Below are positions 1-11,039 of a stretch of DNA of 64,000 nucleotides, in pieces. Source of the DNA: Adiantum capillus-veneris. Taxonomy: Eukaryota > Streptophyta > Polypodiopsida > Polypodiales > Pteridaceae. The translations under genes and the position numbers were made by a program. The stretch covers positions 94,234,842 to 94,298,841 of the forward strand of contig CM043953.1 in the NCBI GenBank assembly GCA_014529385.2. The letters run 5' to 3'. The notes under the pieces are model-generated. The model saw only the letters and a list, made by a program, of their open reading frames with translations, searched no databases and was not told the origin of the DNA. Numbering within the stretch: the first letter of the stretch is position 1; the number at the start of each line of letters is the position of its first letter.

Positions 1-2610
1 TTGACATGTGTCCTCTTTTTCCTCTTTGAGAGAAAGAAGTTAATTATTTATTTTTATGTATCTATATTCTCATCGGACCCCTTTAAAACCTATCCAATAG
101 GATTCAAGCACATCATAAGGGCCACATGTGGAGGATCATTTAAACATGTGTCTTTTATGCTTCTTAAGTCATTTGGTTTGAATACTTCAAGCACTTAGTC
201 AATCAAGCATGGAAACCATTGATGCCTCTTGAGATTTTATCTTTGAATTGAACACTTCAAGAACCTTAGCCCCTTTTTACCCTACAACATCATTCCAGAA
301 TGGATGACTAATCCATTTGGTGCTCAAGAGACTTAGCTGGCTGCAAGCATATCTTCTCTTTAGTCCATATCATACTTCCAAAGTAGGGTGACAAGTTCTA
401 CTTACTGTTTGGGATACGTCGTCACCGCAAACATGATCCTAAGCATGCATGCTTCTTAAATTTTGTGCACAGTAAAAGAAAGAGAATGAGTCTCATAAGA
501 CAAAAACATTGTTCATTTAAACTGCATTTTCATTTGCTTACTCTAGTATAGCATTGTAAGCATTGACAAGGTTCATATTATCCTTGAGCTAGGTTCCTTG
601 CATCCCTCTAGCATCTTTAAAAGGATAATATTTAAACTTAACAAGATATCATTGATAACGTTACCGTCTCTTAGTACCTTGTCTTCGTGTCAAAGAATCG
701 ATTTGGGCTACAACACCTCTTCTTGATCTTCGATCTCTGGCGGGTCCTTCATTATTGGTTCTTTTTGTGGCTCTTCAAGGCTTGAGCAGACTCACATGGT
801 TAGCATTGTGAATGAGCCAATGGTTGGGTAACTTTAACTAATAAGCCATCTCATTGATTGGCTTAAGAATTTTTAAAAGAAAGGACCATAGTATCTTTTT
901 TCTAGTTTAGCATAATACTCTTGGTGGCTCGTAGGATTCTTGCCTGTAGTATGCCTTAGACGAGCCTTGAGAAACTCTAGCAAGACCCAATAATTTCCCT
1001 TAAAGGCTAAGGCTCTTCTGTGCTTATTAGCAGTAGCCCTTTTTGCCTTGCTTTGAGATGGATATAACCTCTTTAATCTTTGAAAAAGATTCTTGTGAGT
1101 TTCGGCTATATTTATCAGCAACGAAAATCTTCCCATGTACTTTAAGTAGTACGGGACTTTTGGATCTTGCCTTTTTAACCTTGAAAGGTGCTTTCCCCAT
1201 AAAAGTATGTACAATGTTATTGTACGCATACTCTATAAGATTTAGGTACTTCTCTCATTGAGAACATTGATTTACTTCCATGACATAGGCTTTTAGTAGA
1301 TTCCAGGATTGTTGGATTAGTTATTTCACTTTGGTCATCTGTTTGTGGATGATAGGCCGAAAGAGAAATTTAATCTACTTCCTAGATTCTCAAAGAGACC
1401 CTTCTAGAAATTACTGGTCATTCTAGGATCTTTGTTCGACACTATGGATGTGGGCAAGCCATGATACTTGAAAATTTGAGATCTAAAGAGGGTTGCCATT
1501 TGATGTGCCTCAATAGTATTTTTGACAGGCATAGAGTGTGTTTTCCTTCTAAGCCTGTCGCTTGAAACAATCCAAGTTGCTTCCCTCAATCAAATTCCAA
1601 TTTTTGGCATACCTCGCGTTTTGAAACATACTCTTGTATGTTTACTTTTCATGGTAGACCAACAGAAATACATTTCTACTCCTCAAAGAGTAGATTATGG
1701 AATCCCTCTTTGCCCCGCATAAGGAGAAGCATGCAATTCATACATGACTTTCTTATTGTATGGGTGAGTGACCCATAGCCTATTGCCGTTTGGAAGATAA
1801 CCATCCTTCAAGGTGAATGTTTCTTTTTTTTCTTCCCTAATGCAAGGCTGTAATTACCTACTTAAAGTCTCGGTCAGTAGCATACTCATCTATCATAAAA
1901 GATAGATCATTGTGAGTTGCTATAGACACCACATTTATCCTTGGCCATTGTGAAAGTGCAGTGACCACTTGATTGTGCTTGCCAAAAATGTGAGCAATAT
2001 GAAATTTAAATTGCGAAAGAAAATTTGCCCACCTCTTTGTTTGTCGGAAAGCTTGGTTTGCATAATTAAGTTGTTGAGGCTTTTTGATCCATTCGTAGGA
2101 TAAATGGAGCCCCCAAGAGATAGTGCTTCCATGTGTCTAGGGCATGTAGAACAGCTAAAAGCTTTTTTTCGTATATGCCCAAGACCCGTTTATCGGCATT
2201 GAGCCTTCGACTCTCATAGGCTATGGCATGCCCTTCTTGAAGCAAAACTGCTCCAAGGCAATCACCACAAGCATCGCCTTGGACCTCAAATGGCTTTGAG
2301 AGATCCGGAAGCATAAGGCTTGGTTGGGAGGTAACCTTATCTTTGAGCTTGTCAAAATCATTTTGTTCTTTAGCAGTCCATGAGTACTTAAAGTTCTTAT
2401 TTGTTAAGTCATGCAATGGTCCTGCTATTTGAGAGAAGTTTGCTATGAAGCGTCTATAGTATGCACACATACCAATAAAGCTTCTTAGCTCATGTAGATC
2501 CCTTGGATTAGGCCATGCTTTTATAACCTCCAAATTTGATGGATTGATACGGATACCATCTTGAGAGATAATGTGACCTAAATATTGAACCTCTCCTCAT
2601 TAGGTAAGAC
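1..2610 (-). mobile_element. Ty3/gypsy chromovirus remnant, copy 1 (3' half)
   Basis: The minus strand carries, from right to left, the RT thumb and RNase H, the integrase and an LTR end. The whole stretch is closely similar to the copy at 55462-60665: the LTR part at 1-262 matches 56205-56465, and 283-700 matches about 56955-57350. The 5' half of the element (gag, protease, RT palm) is absent because copia sequence begins near 3.1 kb. The window starts inside the 3' LTR. Relative to the second copy, about 490 bp of LTR are missing at about 262-283. Many stops and frame changes show that it is dead. Confidence 0.85.
660..2600 (-). pseudogene. gypsy pol: RT thumb, RNase H, integrase, chromodomain-like end
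   Basis: The open piece at 2533-2066 holds the RT thumb (SFIGMCAYYRRFIANFS) and the start of RNase H (FEVQGDACGDCLGAVLLQEG, where the first D of the usual DASG context is changed). The piece at 1589-1404 carries the integrase core around the second catalytic Asp (SNKDPRMTSNF). The piece at 1229-873 is the integrase C-terminal region ending in YYAKLEKRYYGPF. Reading on to about 660 gives a decayed chromodomain-like end (SFKYYPFKDARGMQG) homologous to the copy at 57.3 kb. The pieces are separated by stops and frameshifts, so no product is expected. Confidence 0.82.
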
Positions 2611-2639
2611 TCGTCAATCAATTGAGCATGACACGCATG

Positions 2640-3120
2640 ATCTCTAAGCTACAATATGCATTAGGAAAAGTTTGGACTAAAAAATGGGCCTTGTAAGAAT
2701 TGTTGATGTGGCATAGCTTTCAAAAAGTGGGGATCGGTAAATTTTTTGCAAATAAGATCCAAACTTGTCGGAGGTTGGATATTTAGAATCTACTCTTCAA
2801 ATGCTATCTATTGATATATAGCATGCATGTATCGGACATTGCCTTCATGTAGATCTAGAAAAAGGTGATTTTAGATTACCGTAACGGTAACAAAACCTGG
2901 CTGATTGAAAAAAATGGCATAACTTTCATAGAAGTCATGCAAACTTTTCGGACCTTGGCTCTTTAGAATCCATTTTTCAAGAACTTTCCAATGATAGGTC
3001 ATATCATGGGGTTCTAAGCAATATTTTGAGGGGTCTACCGGGTTGCTTTCTTTTGTACAACTTTGATGATGTGGCACTCTTAAAAGGCCCAAAAATGAGT
3101 TCAAAATTTTCCTAATGGAG
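2640..3120. repeat. Dispersed repeat in inverted arrangement
   Basis: The stretch 2930-3120 is the reverse complement of 52585-52775, sharing for instance GGCCCAAAAATGAGTTC. A more diverged copy in the opposite orientation lies at about 2650-2800 (ATGGGCCTTGTAAGAATTG), so the two arms form an imperfect foldback. I do not recognise the family. It sits directly against a copia protease piece here and between two gypsy pieces at 52.6 kb, so it is a mobile or captured sequence rather than part of either element. Confidence 0.55.
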
Positions 3121-3465
3121 ATCGAACTCCTACAAGCATTAGGCACATACTGAACATCATGGAGCACAATCATACTCCCACTAGCAAAGTGCAAATGAAT
3201 GTCACCCATACCATGAACACCATCCTCTCTCATAGCAAAAAATGTTTAAACCACTCCCTATGAGGAGAAACATGGCATACAACACTAATGTCCAACTGTC
3301 AATCGTGTGACAAAGTCTATGCATGTCTATGTGAACTTGCGGAATTAGGAGTGTCTATCACAATTATACTCTCATCAACAACCAATGGAATCCTCCATTG
3401 TCTCCAATGCCTTAAATAATGTCTCTTCATGTGCCTTGATCTGCCACAGTGCCAGCAAACCACAT
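3110..3465 (-). pseudogene. Ty1/copia gag zinc knuckle and protease remnant
   Basis: Reading leftward on the minus strand, 3455-3413 encodes CWHCGRSRHMKRH, a copia gag zinc knuckle CX2CX4H whose last Cys has been lost. About 100 bp further on, 3300-3238 reads in shifted frames as a decayed DSGA active site followed by HVSPHREWFKHF, a typical copia protease context. Then 3233-3120 reads GMGDIHLHFASGSM and VLHDVQYVPNACR, the usual region after the protease. The reading frame is broken several times, and coding similarity stops where the dispersed repeat begins. No integrase or RT of this copy is present. Confidence 0.72.
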
Positions 3466-4530
3466 GTCTATGCCTCTAAGATCTGCTCGATACACCAACC
3501 TGTGTATTCAATGATGAATTGTTGCTACAACACGCGAAAACTAAGCATAAAACACAGTGTAAATGCATTGTTCACAAGAGCATAATCGCTCAACACAATG
3601 CAAAAGAAACCCTACCACCAAAACTATGGCAAAGATCGCATAAAGCGCATAACCCTCTGCCAAAAACCAAGAACCAGTCATGCATAAAAAGTGACCATAT
3701 GCAATGATAGCGCAAGTAAAATGACCATCCACATAAGCACAAGCCAAAACTTGGCTACATAGCTCTCTAGCACCCGTCACAAAGCGTATATAACCTGGAA
3801 AAAAACTAGCAAAGTCACCTTTGTAGCTGGAAAAAAATGTCAGCAAAAAACGAGGAAATAAACAATGCCAAAAAACTATGGCACAATGCCAAACACAATG
3901 GCAAGCGATCGGAGAATCCCTCGACCGGAATCAATGAGCGTAAAACATTGTATGGCGTAAGTGGTCATTGTAGATAACAACCACAATGCCATACATGCCA
4001 TAGACAAAACTAGTGTGTCAAAAGTTGTCATCAATACCTAAGAGTGCTATGCTCAACCAACAATCTACATACATTCACAATCATATACTTGGGAGCGATA
4101 ATGCTCAAGCCAAACCAAACACAAAGCTCCTACAAACAATTGTGATGAGAAAATTGTTGCCAACTGCATGTCTTCCTTACGAGCCTAACATTACAAAATG
4201 CTCAAGTCCAAGCAGACAACCCTATCAAAGATCCACATATGTATACATGGGTGCAGTAGTAGATCTCTAGACAACTCAAAGATTGATGTTATGTAATCAA
4301 TGTCATTGGATGGTGGGATAGGTGGATGTCGGGAAGCTCTGTGTGTGTGTGTGTTGGGGGGGGGGGGGAGAACACCGGGCTAATCTATGTGTGTGCCGAA
4401 TTAGCCCCCCCTCGATCTCTCCAATTCCAAAGAAGGAGAATGCATTGACACTCTTTCTCTCTTTGATTTTGATGCCGGTCTTCTCTTTCTTTCTCTCTCA
4501 ATGAGTGTATGTGTGTATGTCACACACGTA

Positions 4531-4576
<46 letters not shown>

Positions 4577-4950
4577 CTACCTCCTACTCCCCACAGCGCT
4601 ACCTCAACTTGCTCGACAATGAGGGGGGCTAGGAAGCTCTCTCCTCTTTGTTGTATTGTAGTGCAAAAAAGCTCCAAAAACATTAGCACTGCTAATTCTT
4701 CTTGATGTGACTTCCTATAGCACTACTGCAAAACAAAGTCTAGTCTTGCCTTTTTAAAAACCAATGTCCAACTCTATATTATGATTTTCTTCTCCAAGAC
4801 TGAATGTTAGACAAATCTCCCTGTGTAGAGCTCAAATTGTGTAAAGCTCTTCTCTTGGGATTATTTAATGTGCTATTCAAAGCTCAATAAATCACCTCGC
4901 CTTGTAAAAGCTCTAAGCCTTGATCTGCTTCAAAGCTTGCGCAAATGAAC
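3466..4950. other. Decayed sequence between copia zinc knuckle and primer site
   Basis: By position this should be the gag region of the minus-strand copia remnant, since it lies between the zinc knuckle and the primer-binding site at 4954. I could not recognise a gag domain in it. It contains a short TG run followed by 12 G (4340-4368) and a (TC)20 run (4534-4573). The open frames in it look like chance. Confidence 0.4.
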
Positions 4951-4953
4951 AAA

Positions 4954-4965
4954 GCTCTAATACCA
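4954..4965 (-). other. Primer-binding site, tRNA-iMet type
   Basis: The minus strand reads TGGTATTAGAGC, one base away from the canonical plant initiator-Met primer site TGGTATCAGAGC. The sequence just to the right (TGAGTGCGCG... on the plus strand) would be the end of a 5' LTR of a minus-strand element. It fits the copia gag-protease remnant to its left. Confidence 0.5.
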
Positions 4966-5217
4966 CTTGTGAGTGCGCGATGCAGAGCATGCAAGTGAGG
5001 TGCAGTGAGGAAGAAGACACATAGGAACACAGAGATATGGGCAGGGAGACTCCAAGAATGAGTAGCCCCCTATACACTCTAAGTATATCAATGTACAGAA
5101 GTGGGTGGGTGCCTGTAGCGTGGGTGGTCGGGCAAGGCACAGAGGCCTTTGCCCCAACAATGTGAAGCTCGTTGAGAAGAGGAAAAGGTTGGGAGAGGAG
5201 TAGCACTATAACTTTCG

Positions 5218-5229
5218 GCCCTAATACCA
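5218..5229 (-). other. Second primer-binding site, tRNA-iMet type
   Basis: The minus strand reads TGGTATTAGGGC, again followed by CTTG and an LTR-like end beginning TAGAGTGCATGG on the plus strand. It lies about 264 bp from the site at 4954 and has the same context, so the primer-LTR junction is present twice. This suggests two overlapping copies or a duplicated junction. Confidence 0.42.
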
Positions 5230-5239
5230 CTTGTAGAGT

Positions 5240-6060
5240 GCATGGTGCATGCAAAGTGAGAGGGAGAAGAAGAGCTGACACAAAGTGTTGGTGGAGCTCT
5301 CAGTAAGGATTAAAATCCCTCACTACTCCTTATTGTTTTGTATGGTCAAAAGAATAGATATGCTTAGTATGCTGAGTGTGATGGGTATCCGACCAATTGG
5401 CCTGAACCCCAACACGGCAGAGCTGTCCTCTTGCCCCCTTCCTATTCCATTTTTATGTAGAGGTGATGAGCAAATGTTTGGCCTCATAAGAGGTTGATTT
5501 GCATGGCCTACAGTTACCCATTTGGGGAGAGAAGATTTTGGAAGTTGATTTCATTCATGAATCTGACATGTTTTTAGAGGGCTATGAGGCCAAATTGCAT
5601 AGGTGTGAGCAGTCATTTGAGTTGTTCTCTTGTGCATCAGGAGCATTGATCCACTTTTGGTAGGCTCTATCATACGGTTGTTTAGGATATGGCCTTTTGG
5701 GTACACTTACTCCCATGGGTAATAATATTGTGGATAGGTGGCTTTCTTGCTGATAAAAATTTAATTGAGTGCTTAAGTTTAGGGATTTGAGCCTACTTTA
5801 GAGATAAATTTTACGGACTTTGGCCAGTGCTAGGTTTTTAACAAGTTAAGATAAACCTTTATCCTAACTGACGAAGATTGGTTGATTGACTCTTTAAGCT
5901 GATTGGCTAGATTCCATTCTATTGGTGAGTACTTGCTGGTTTGGTGCTGACATGTGGACATTATAACATATGGCTTCAAGAGGAAGTGATAATCTGTAAT
6001 ACCATAATAAATGTCTACTCAAAACAAAATTTAGTAATTGATAATGGTTATACCACTTAA
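5240..6060. other. No recognisable gene
   Basis: The left part is probably the remainder of a copia LTR. The rest has only short chance open frames, and I see no domain or repeat signature in it. Confidence 0.4.
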
Positions 6061-6063
6061 ACC

Positions 6064-6455
6064 AAAAGGGGACGATGGCCTTCTGATCCACATAATAGTA
6101 AAAAGTACATATTTATGCTGTAAGAAAGGTGCATAACTTATCTGGTTTATTATTCAAAAGGTTACATCATGAAATATTAAAGGGATCTTTTTTGACACTT
6201 GGATCAAAAGGGGTGGTGGCCTTTTGATCACATTAAATACACTTCAAAATTTAAGGGGAGCTTTTGACACTTGGATCAGAAGGGGTGATGACCTTCGGAT
6301 CATATTGAAAACATGTGGAATAACACTTCTTTATATTTTGGGGTTTGTAAATTCAAAAAATACATCTAATACTTCAAATTTTTATGAAATATTAAGGGAT
6401 CTTTTGACACTTGGATAGAAGGGATGGTGGCCTTTTGATCACAATAAAAACATGT
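6064..6455. repeat. Degenerate tandem repeat, four units
   Basis: A unit with the core CTTTTGACACTTGGATC and GGTGGTGGCCTTTTGATCA occurs at about 6182-6230, 6254-6310 and 6394-6455, with a partial fourth unit at 6064-6095. Spacing is irregular and an AT-rich filler separates the second and third full units. No coding capacity was seen. Confidence 0.7.
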
Positions 6456-6827
6456 GAAATGATCTTCTTTTGGTCTATCTATTCATTTTTGCAATATTTG
6501 ATTCTCTAAAAAGGATAGTAGGTTTAAGTAAAAAAAGGTTTGTCAGTAGAACATGGATAACAACTGATAGGTTCGTTGACATATGTAATACGTATTCAAG
6601 GCTAATAATTTTTTTGTTTTGTTTATATGGATGCATGTGAGAATTATATCTTTACTTAAGATCTTTTTGGCTTAGATGTTGTTCGGCATTGAAGAACTTG
6701 GCTTTATCCACTTTAGAATCATATTTGTTTTACTATCTCATGTATAAATGCAATGGAATGATACTTCATCCTCACTTTGATGTACAAAAATGAAGCTAAG
6801 ACTGATTCATTTTTGTGTTGGTATGTG

Positions 6828-6906
6828 TCTTTTGTCTAAAGCAAGCTGTTTTTTGAACTTTTATGTTCTTTTGTGTATAAGTATAATTTTAATACAGCAA
6901 CAAAAA

Positions 6907-6947
<41 letters not shown>

Positions 6948-7135
6948 CAAACCCCCCTTAAAAAAAAAAAAAAAAAAAAACCTTCTCTAAGGATCTCTGT
7001 CTTTTGTCTAAAGCAAACTGTTTTTTGAACTTTTATGTTCTTTTGTGTATAAGTATAATTTTAATACAGCACAACACACACACACACCCCAACCCCCCTT
7101 TAAAATAAATAAATAAAAAAAAAACCTTCTCTAGG
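6828..7135. repeat. Tandem duplication of about 170 bp with CA and A runs
   Basis: Both units begin GTCTTTTGTCTAAAGCAA (6828 and 6999) and continue through TTCTTTTGTGTATAAGTATA, a (CA)n run, CCCCAAACCCCCCTT and an A-rich run, ending CCTTCTCTA. The units differ mainly in the length of the CA and A tracts. The poly(A) ends could reflect a retroposed fragment that later duplicated in tandem. Confidence 0.75.
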
Positions 7136-7597
7136 TAGCCATCTATACATAGTTTCTTTAAGCTACCCTTTTGATTCATCCTCACTTAATGTTGCCTAAA
7201 GTTAGGTTCCATGCTCGCTAGAAATTCTTCTCCAGCACTCAAGCAATCTCAAGAAAAGTTAGCAACTAGAACATACCCATAATTAGATTTTTCACACTTT
7301 TTGTCTACCCATTGTAGATGATTGCCATTCAAGGGACAATGGATGAGGATATTTAAGTTCAATTTCCATCACTACAATGTACTCATCGATATACTATCGG
7401 GAAGGGGTCAACGGACTTGGACTTCACCCGGGGGGTCTTTTTGAGCGAGCATTTTCTATCAAGTGCTTTTTTTTGGTACATGCGAGTTTTTTTTATTTAA
7501 CTAAAATAATAATCATTTAATAAAGTAATAAAGGATGCAAAATTACAAAAAAGATTAATGTCAACCACTCAATCTTGGCTATCCATAGTGGCCAAAT

Positions 7598-7601
<4 letters not shown>

Positions 7602-7659
<58 letters not shown>
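7602..7659. repeat. (TC)n(AC)n compound microsatellite
   Basis: About 14 TC units are followed directly by about 15 CA units. On the minus strand this reads (TG)n(AG)n, the order seen at all other compound sites in the window. Confidence 0.9.
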
Positions 7660-7660
<1 letters not shown>

Positions 7661-8470
7661 TTAAATAAAGTACAATACAAAAAATGATACAATTTTCAGC
7701 AACTATCTGACACACACACATATACACAGGCATGTGAAAAACTCAAAAAGCAAGCCTAAACTCATGTTGTCATACATTGGGTATAGATCATGGATTCTAA
7801 CTTCCTCGAGTGCATCTTGTCGATCTTGTTTCAGTGTAGGTTGGAGGATGTTAGAGCACCCATCCAATGATAGGAAGGAGCACAACCAATAGTAATAAAT
7901 CCCTACAATCATTATTAGTCGTGGCCATTATCGCAATCTCTATGATAGCATTGGTTTGAGGTACAAGCAGCATCAACACAAGCCTCGAGGACGAGAATAA
8001 ATTTTGAGAACTCCTCTAGCGTAGCGAAGGGGCCTCGCTACCATCATGCATGGAGCTTGCAGACTGCTATCCTATTTCAATAATCTCTTAGTTTTAAATT
8101 TGAAGTGAGGAAAGATATAAAGTCTAGTGTAAAAAACTTGAAATAGATAAAATCTAGTTTAAAAGCCTTCAAATATATCCAATTTACCTCTAAAATTTTT
8201 CACATGGAGGTTTTTTAAGTTTTTTGAGAAAGAATTACTAATGTTCTTATAAAATTTGATGAGTTTCGTCAAATTTTGCTAGCATAAGTTTTGAGGGTGG
8301 GAGGGTCGACAGTTCGAGAGTGCACACATGAATGCCAAGGCTTGAGGACGACACCATATCGTTTGATTGCTCTCAAAAGGGTTAACAATGTCGTGACTAA
8401 AATATGATCCTTGTTTGAGTGTCTACTACAATGGCACAACCTCCAAAGAACAATCACAAATAAGTTCTAC
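7660..8470. other. No recognisable gene; weak repeat similarity
   Basis: Around 8090-8260 the sequence resembles, in inverse orientation, the unit repeated at 13.2-13.7 kb and again at 38.28-38.44 kb (the words CTTCAAATATA and TTTACCTCTA). Otherwise nothing can be identified. Confidence 0.4.
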
Positions 8471-8479
8471 TCAGAACTT

Positions 8480-8770
8480 AACCACATGCTGGAAGATGGT
8501 GGTAGATGACTCACATAATTCACAAGAAGTTCTGGACAAATTCTCATAATAATTCCCACATTGTGACTTACCTCAACATCATGAGCTTCTGTGCGAGAGA
8601 CACCGCATACCCAAAGGGCCGGCGGTCCGCTGCCCTCAATCGTACCTAGCTAGGTATGCGGTGCCTCTCGCACAGAAGCTCATGATGTTATGCATTGTAT
8701 GAAAAACACTGAAAAAGGCTCCGTTTTCCTACCTGAGAAAATTTCTAAATCTTCTTGTGTAAGAAGGGTC
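8480..8770 (-). repeat. Hairpin-bearing repeat, copy 1
   Basis: The centre is a near-perfect inverted repeat with 37-nt arms at 8575-8611 and 8653-8689 and one mismatch, around a GC-rich loop containing TACCTAGCTAGGTA. The flanks on both sides match, in reverse complement, the flanks of the hairpin at 29251-29404, so the mobile unit is larger than the hairpin. It could be a foldback or MITE-type element, and a hairpin RNA precursor is an alternative. Confidence 0.7.
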
Positions 8771-8959
8771 AGACCTGCACTAGCATAACGCTTGATCCTT
8801 TGAACTCAAAGAAGTAATAGTTAATTCTTCAATATACCTGAAATCTTCTCATCTCTGAAAATTACAACACCTCATTGCCAAGCTTGAGTTGACTGCCGCC
8901 ATACTTCGATAACAAGAGAGTATCACCTGGAATGTCGGTAGCAAGTGTTCATGAAAAAT

Positions 8960-9110
8960 CATTTTTCCAAACATACAAAATTCGGTTCCTTGAATTTGTC
9001 AAGAGGAAATTTTAGAAAATTAGGTTTATTTTGTGCGTTTTTACACTATTTTTCTCTATTTTGGGGCGGAATGTATCCCTTTCCCCTTGCCCTCAACCGG
9101 TAATTTTGCA
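8960..9110 (+). repeat. Dispersed repeat, pairs inverted with 23430-23590
   Basis: The stretch with TTAGGTTTATTTTGTGCG, TTTTTACACTATTTTTCTC and a GGGG-containing end matches the reverse complement of 23430-23590. The family is unknown. The two copies lie about 14 kb apart. Confidence 0.6.
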
Positions 9111-9464
9111 ATTGAAAACAGCACGATATTAAGCTGAGACACATTTTTCTTGAACACTGGGACTCGGTAGATCTTCATTGTGGGCGTGACAGTGGCCAAG
9201 GGCCTATCAAAGATTCAACGCATTAAAATCAAGTGCACTTTGTGTATCCCATGCAACGTAAAAGAGCCAAATTTGGGCTGTGACTCATTCAATTCAAGAG
9301 CACTTAATAGCTTTGTGTGTCCCAAGGAAACTTCAAGAGTAAAAGTAAAAGAGCCAGATTTTGGCTGTGTGACAATAATGTTCAACATATTTGATTCAAG
9401 TGCACTCAACGGATGCCTAGCATCCTTTTTCACTCCCATATTATCAAAGAAGAGGAGCCGAAAA

Positions 9465-9485
9465 GGGGGGGGGGGGGGGGGGGGG
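9465..9485 (+). repeat. Run of 21 G
   Basis: An uninterrupted G homopolymer is followed by further G-rich sequence (AGGGAGGTAGG). It could form G-quadruplex structures on the plus strand. Confidence 0.95.
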
Positions 9486-9739
9486 AGGGAGGTAGGTCAT
9501 GGTGGTGATGTGGCCCTACACTGAGCTAGCCCACCCTACATCACAGAGCTAGTCCAACCACATGCAACCATCAAGACTAAGTAACAGGGGGTATAGACAT
9601 ATGTGGGAGCGGTGGAATCGACGGACAAGAAGTGAGACATGCAAATCAAAAATCCGCTTAGCCGTTGGATTTGTCTGAGTTTACATTTTAGGTCCTAGTT
9701 TACATTAGATTTTTCGTTTACCTTATATGTTTGCGTTTT

Positions 9740-9860
9740 CCCCATTTGGACAACCCAATGCACGCGTGCATGTGGTTAGGGCACCAACCTCTTGTGATGG
9801 CCGCTTGGGTTCAATTCCCATTCTGACATTGATTTTTTGGTTGTTGTCCATCGCCCTCGA
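9740..9860 (+). mobile_element. tRNA-derived SINE-like unit
   Basis: An RNA polymerase III A-box-like stretch (TGCATGTGGTTAGGG, 9767-9781) is followed 26 nt later by a good B box (GGGTTCAATTCCC, 9807-9819). The spacing is that of a tRNA head, but the flanks do not fold into a tRNA cloverleaf that I can see. This fits the head of a plant SINE. I could not define its tail or a target duplication. Confidence 0.5.
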
Positions 9861-10070
9861 GATTCCTCCCCGTCAACCCACGCCGTTGATCCCACCGCTC
9901 GGGGGTCATTAAAAACCCCGTGTAACTTAGACATGTGGGCATGACCGCTGTTGCACACCCTACGTTCACTGCCGCAGACCCACTTGCCTATCGTCCATGC
10001 TATTATCAGTCGCTGATCCACTTCTCTGTCATCCATGCAATTATTAACTAGTGAAAATAAGAGCCAGGCC

Positions 10071-10264
10071 TGTATTATTGGGGTTGTTTTCAATACTCTC
10101 TAACTGTCAAGGATTTTTCAAAGGGCAGACCTTCATAAAAATGTTGACCATTTTGTGGCCATTGTAGCGCCCATTTGAGGCAGCCAAGCCTTTATCATTA
10201 GGGTTGTTTTCAATACTGTCGTACTGTCAAGGATTTTTCAAAGGGTAGACCTTCATAGAAATGC
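10071..10264 (+). repeat. Left arm of inverted repeat (two tandem units)
   Basis: Two tandem units share GGGTTGTTTTCAATACT and TGTCAAGGATTTTTCAAAGG, followed by CAGACCTTCAT or TAGACCTTCAT. The reverse complement of the same sequence occurs at 10867-11030, so the two sides flank the lectin-like fragment as an imperfect inverted repeat. Confidence 0.75.
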
Positions 10265-10317
10265 ATTGATTGACTCCAAAAGAAGAGAAGACGAGAGAGA
10301 GAGAGAGAGAGAGAGAG

Positions 10318-10745
10318 ATGAGAAGACCAACCAATGAAAGAGAGCTTCTACTTGCTGCATTCCTCTTGCCAATCCTATTGCTATATTGCTAGGCACATAT
10401 CATTGGCATCAAGGGTATAACCTTTGAACATGCCACATTCAATACCCAAGACCTTGTAGATCTCAAAATTGTGAAACAGAACTCGTGGTACCAAGGCCAA
10501 AGTGTCTACCAAAAGGATGATGCCATCTGGATCACCTTAGACGCAAGAGAAGTCAAATTCCTCAGAGGCAGCAACCTCGACCAGGTTATATACAAGGACT
10601 GTGCCAGATTCATCCACCACAACTCGATCACTCAACGGCCTCTTTCAACACCAAATTCACATTCCGAATCATTACCACAACTCCTTACCCAAAGTATGGT
10701 AGTGGCATGGCCTTCTTCATCTCCGATATGGAGAAGCGGAGTTAG
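10318..10745 (+). pseudogene. L-type (legume) lectin gene fragment
   Basis: From the ATG at 10318 the frame gives a signal-peptide-like start (MRRPTNERE, then a hydrophobic stretch LLLAAFLLPILLLYC), a TAG at 10390, and then ITFEHATFNTQDLVDLK in the same frame. Near 10640 the frame shifts by one and continues ASFNTKFTFRI and YGSGMAFFISDMEK before a stop at 10743. The FNT/ASF-TxFTF and GxGMAFFIS patterns match the N-terminal half of the legume-lectin domain of plant secreted lectins and lectin receptor kinases. Only the first exon-like part is present, it carries a stop and a frameshift, and it lies between inverted repeats. It is therefore most likely a captured host gene piece and not functional. 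Confidence 0.62.
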
Positions 10746-10866
10746 AAAAAACTTGAGGTCTAGTGTATTTTAACCGGCTGAAATTGTAAAATACTGGGTA
10801 GATTTTGAGCTTGAAAACCGGAAAATTTACACAAGTTTTAATGTAATAACTGGCAAAAGTTTCAAA

Positions 10867-11030
10867 TTCTTCAAATGGGCTTTGCAATGGCCACAAAGTG
10901 GTCATCATTTCTATGAAGGTCTGTCCTTTGAAAAATCCTTGACAATATGAGAGTATCGAAAACAACCCTAATAATATAGGCATGGCCCCTTCAAATTGGT
11001 TTTGCAATGGCCACAAAATGGTATGCACTC
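10867..11030 (-). repeat. Right arm of inverted repeat
   Basis: This is the reverse complement of the units at 10071-10264 (CCTTTGAAAAATCCTTGACA, then CGAAAACAACCCTAATAATA), with a partial extra unit at 10999-11030 (TTGCAATGGCCACAAAATGG). Confidence 0.72.
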
Positions 11031-11039
11031 TAGTCTGAG

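Noticed and set aside
3385-3846. Plus- and minus-strand frames of 60-100 codons near the copia remnant
   Set aside because: They overlap each other, show no domain, and lie on the expected gag remnant without matching gag.
6064-7135. CRISPR-like array from repeated units
   Set aside because: Units are degenerate, irregularly spaced and contain long A and CA runs. The window is eukaryotic nuclear DNA.
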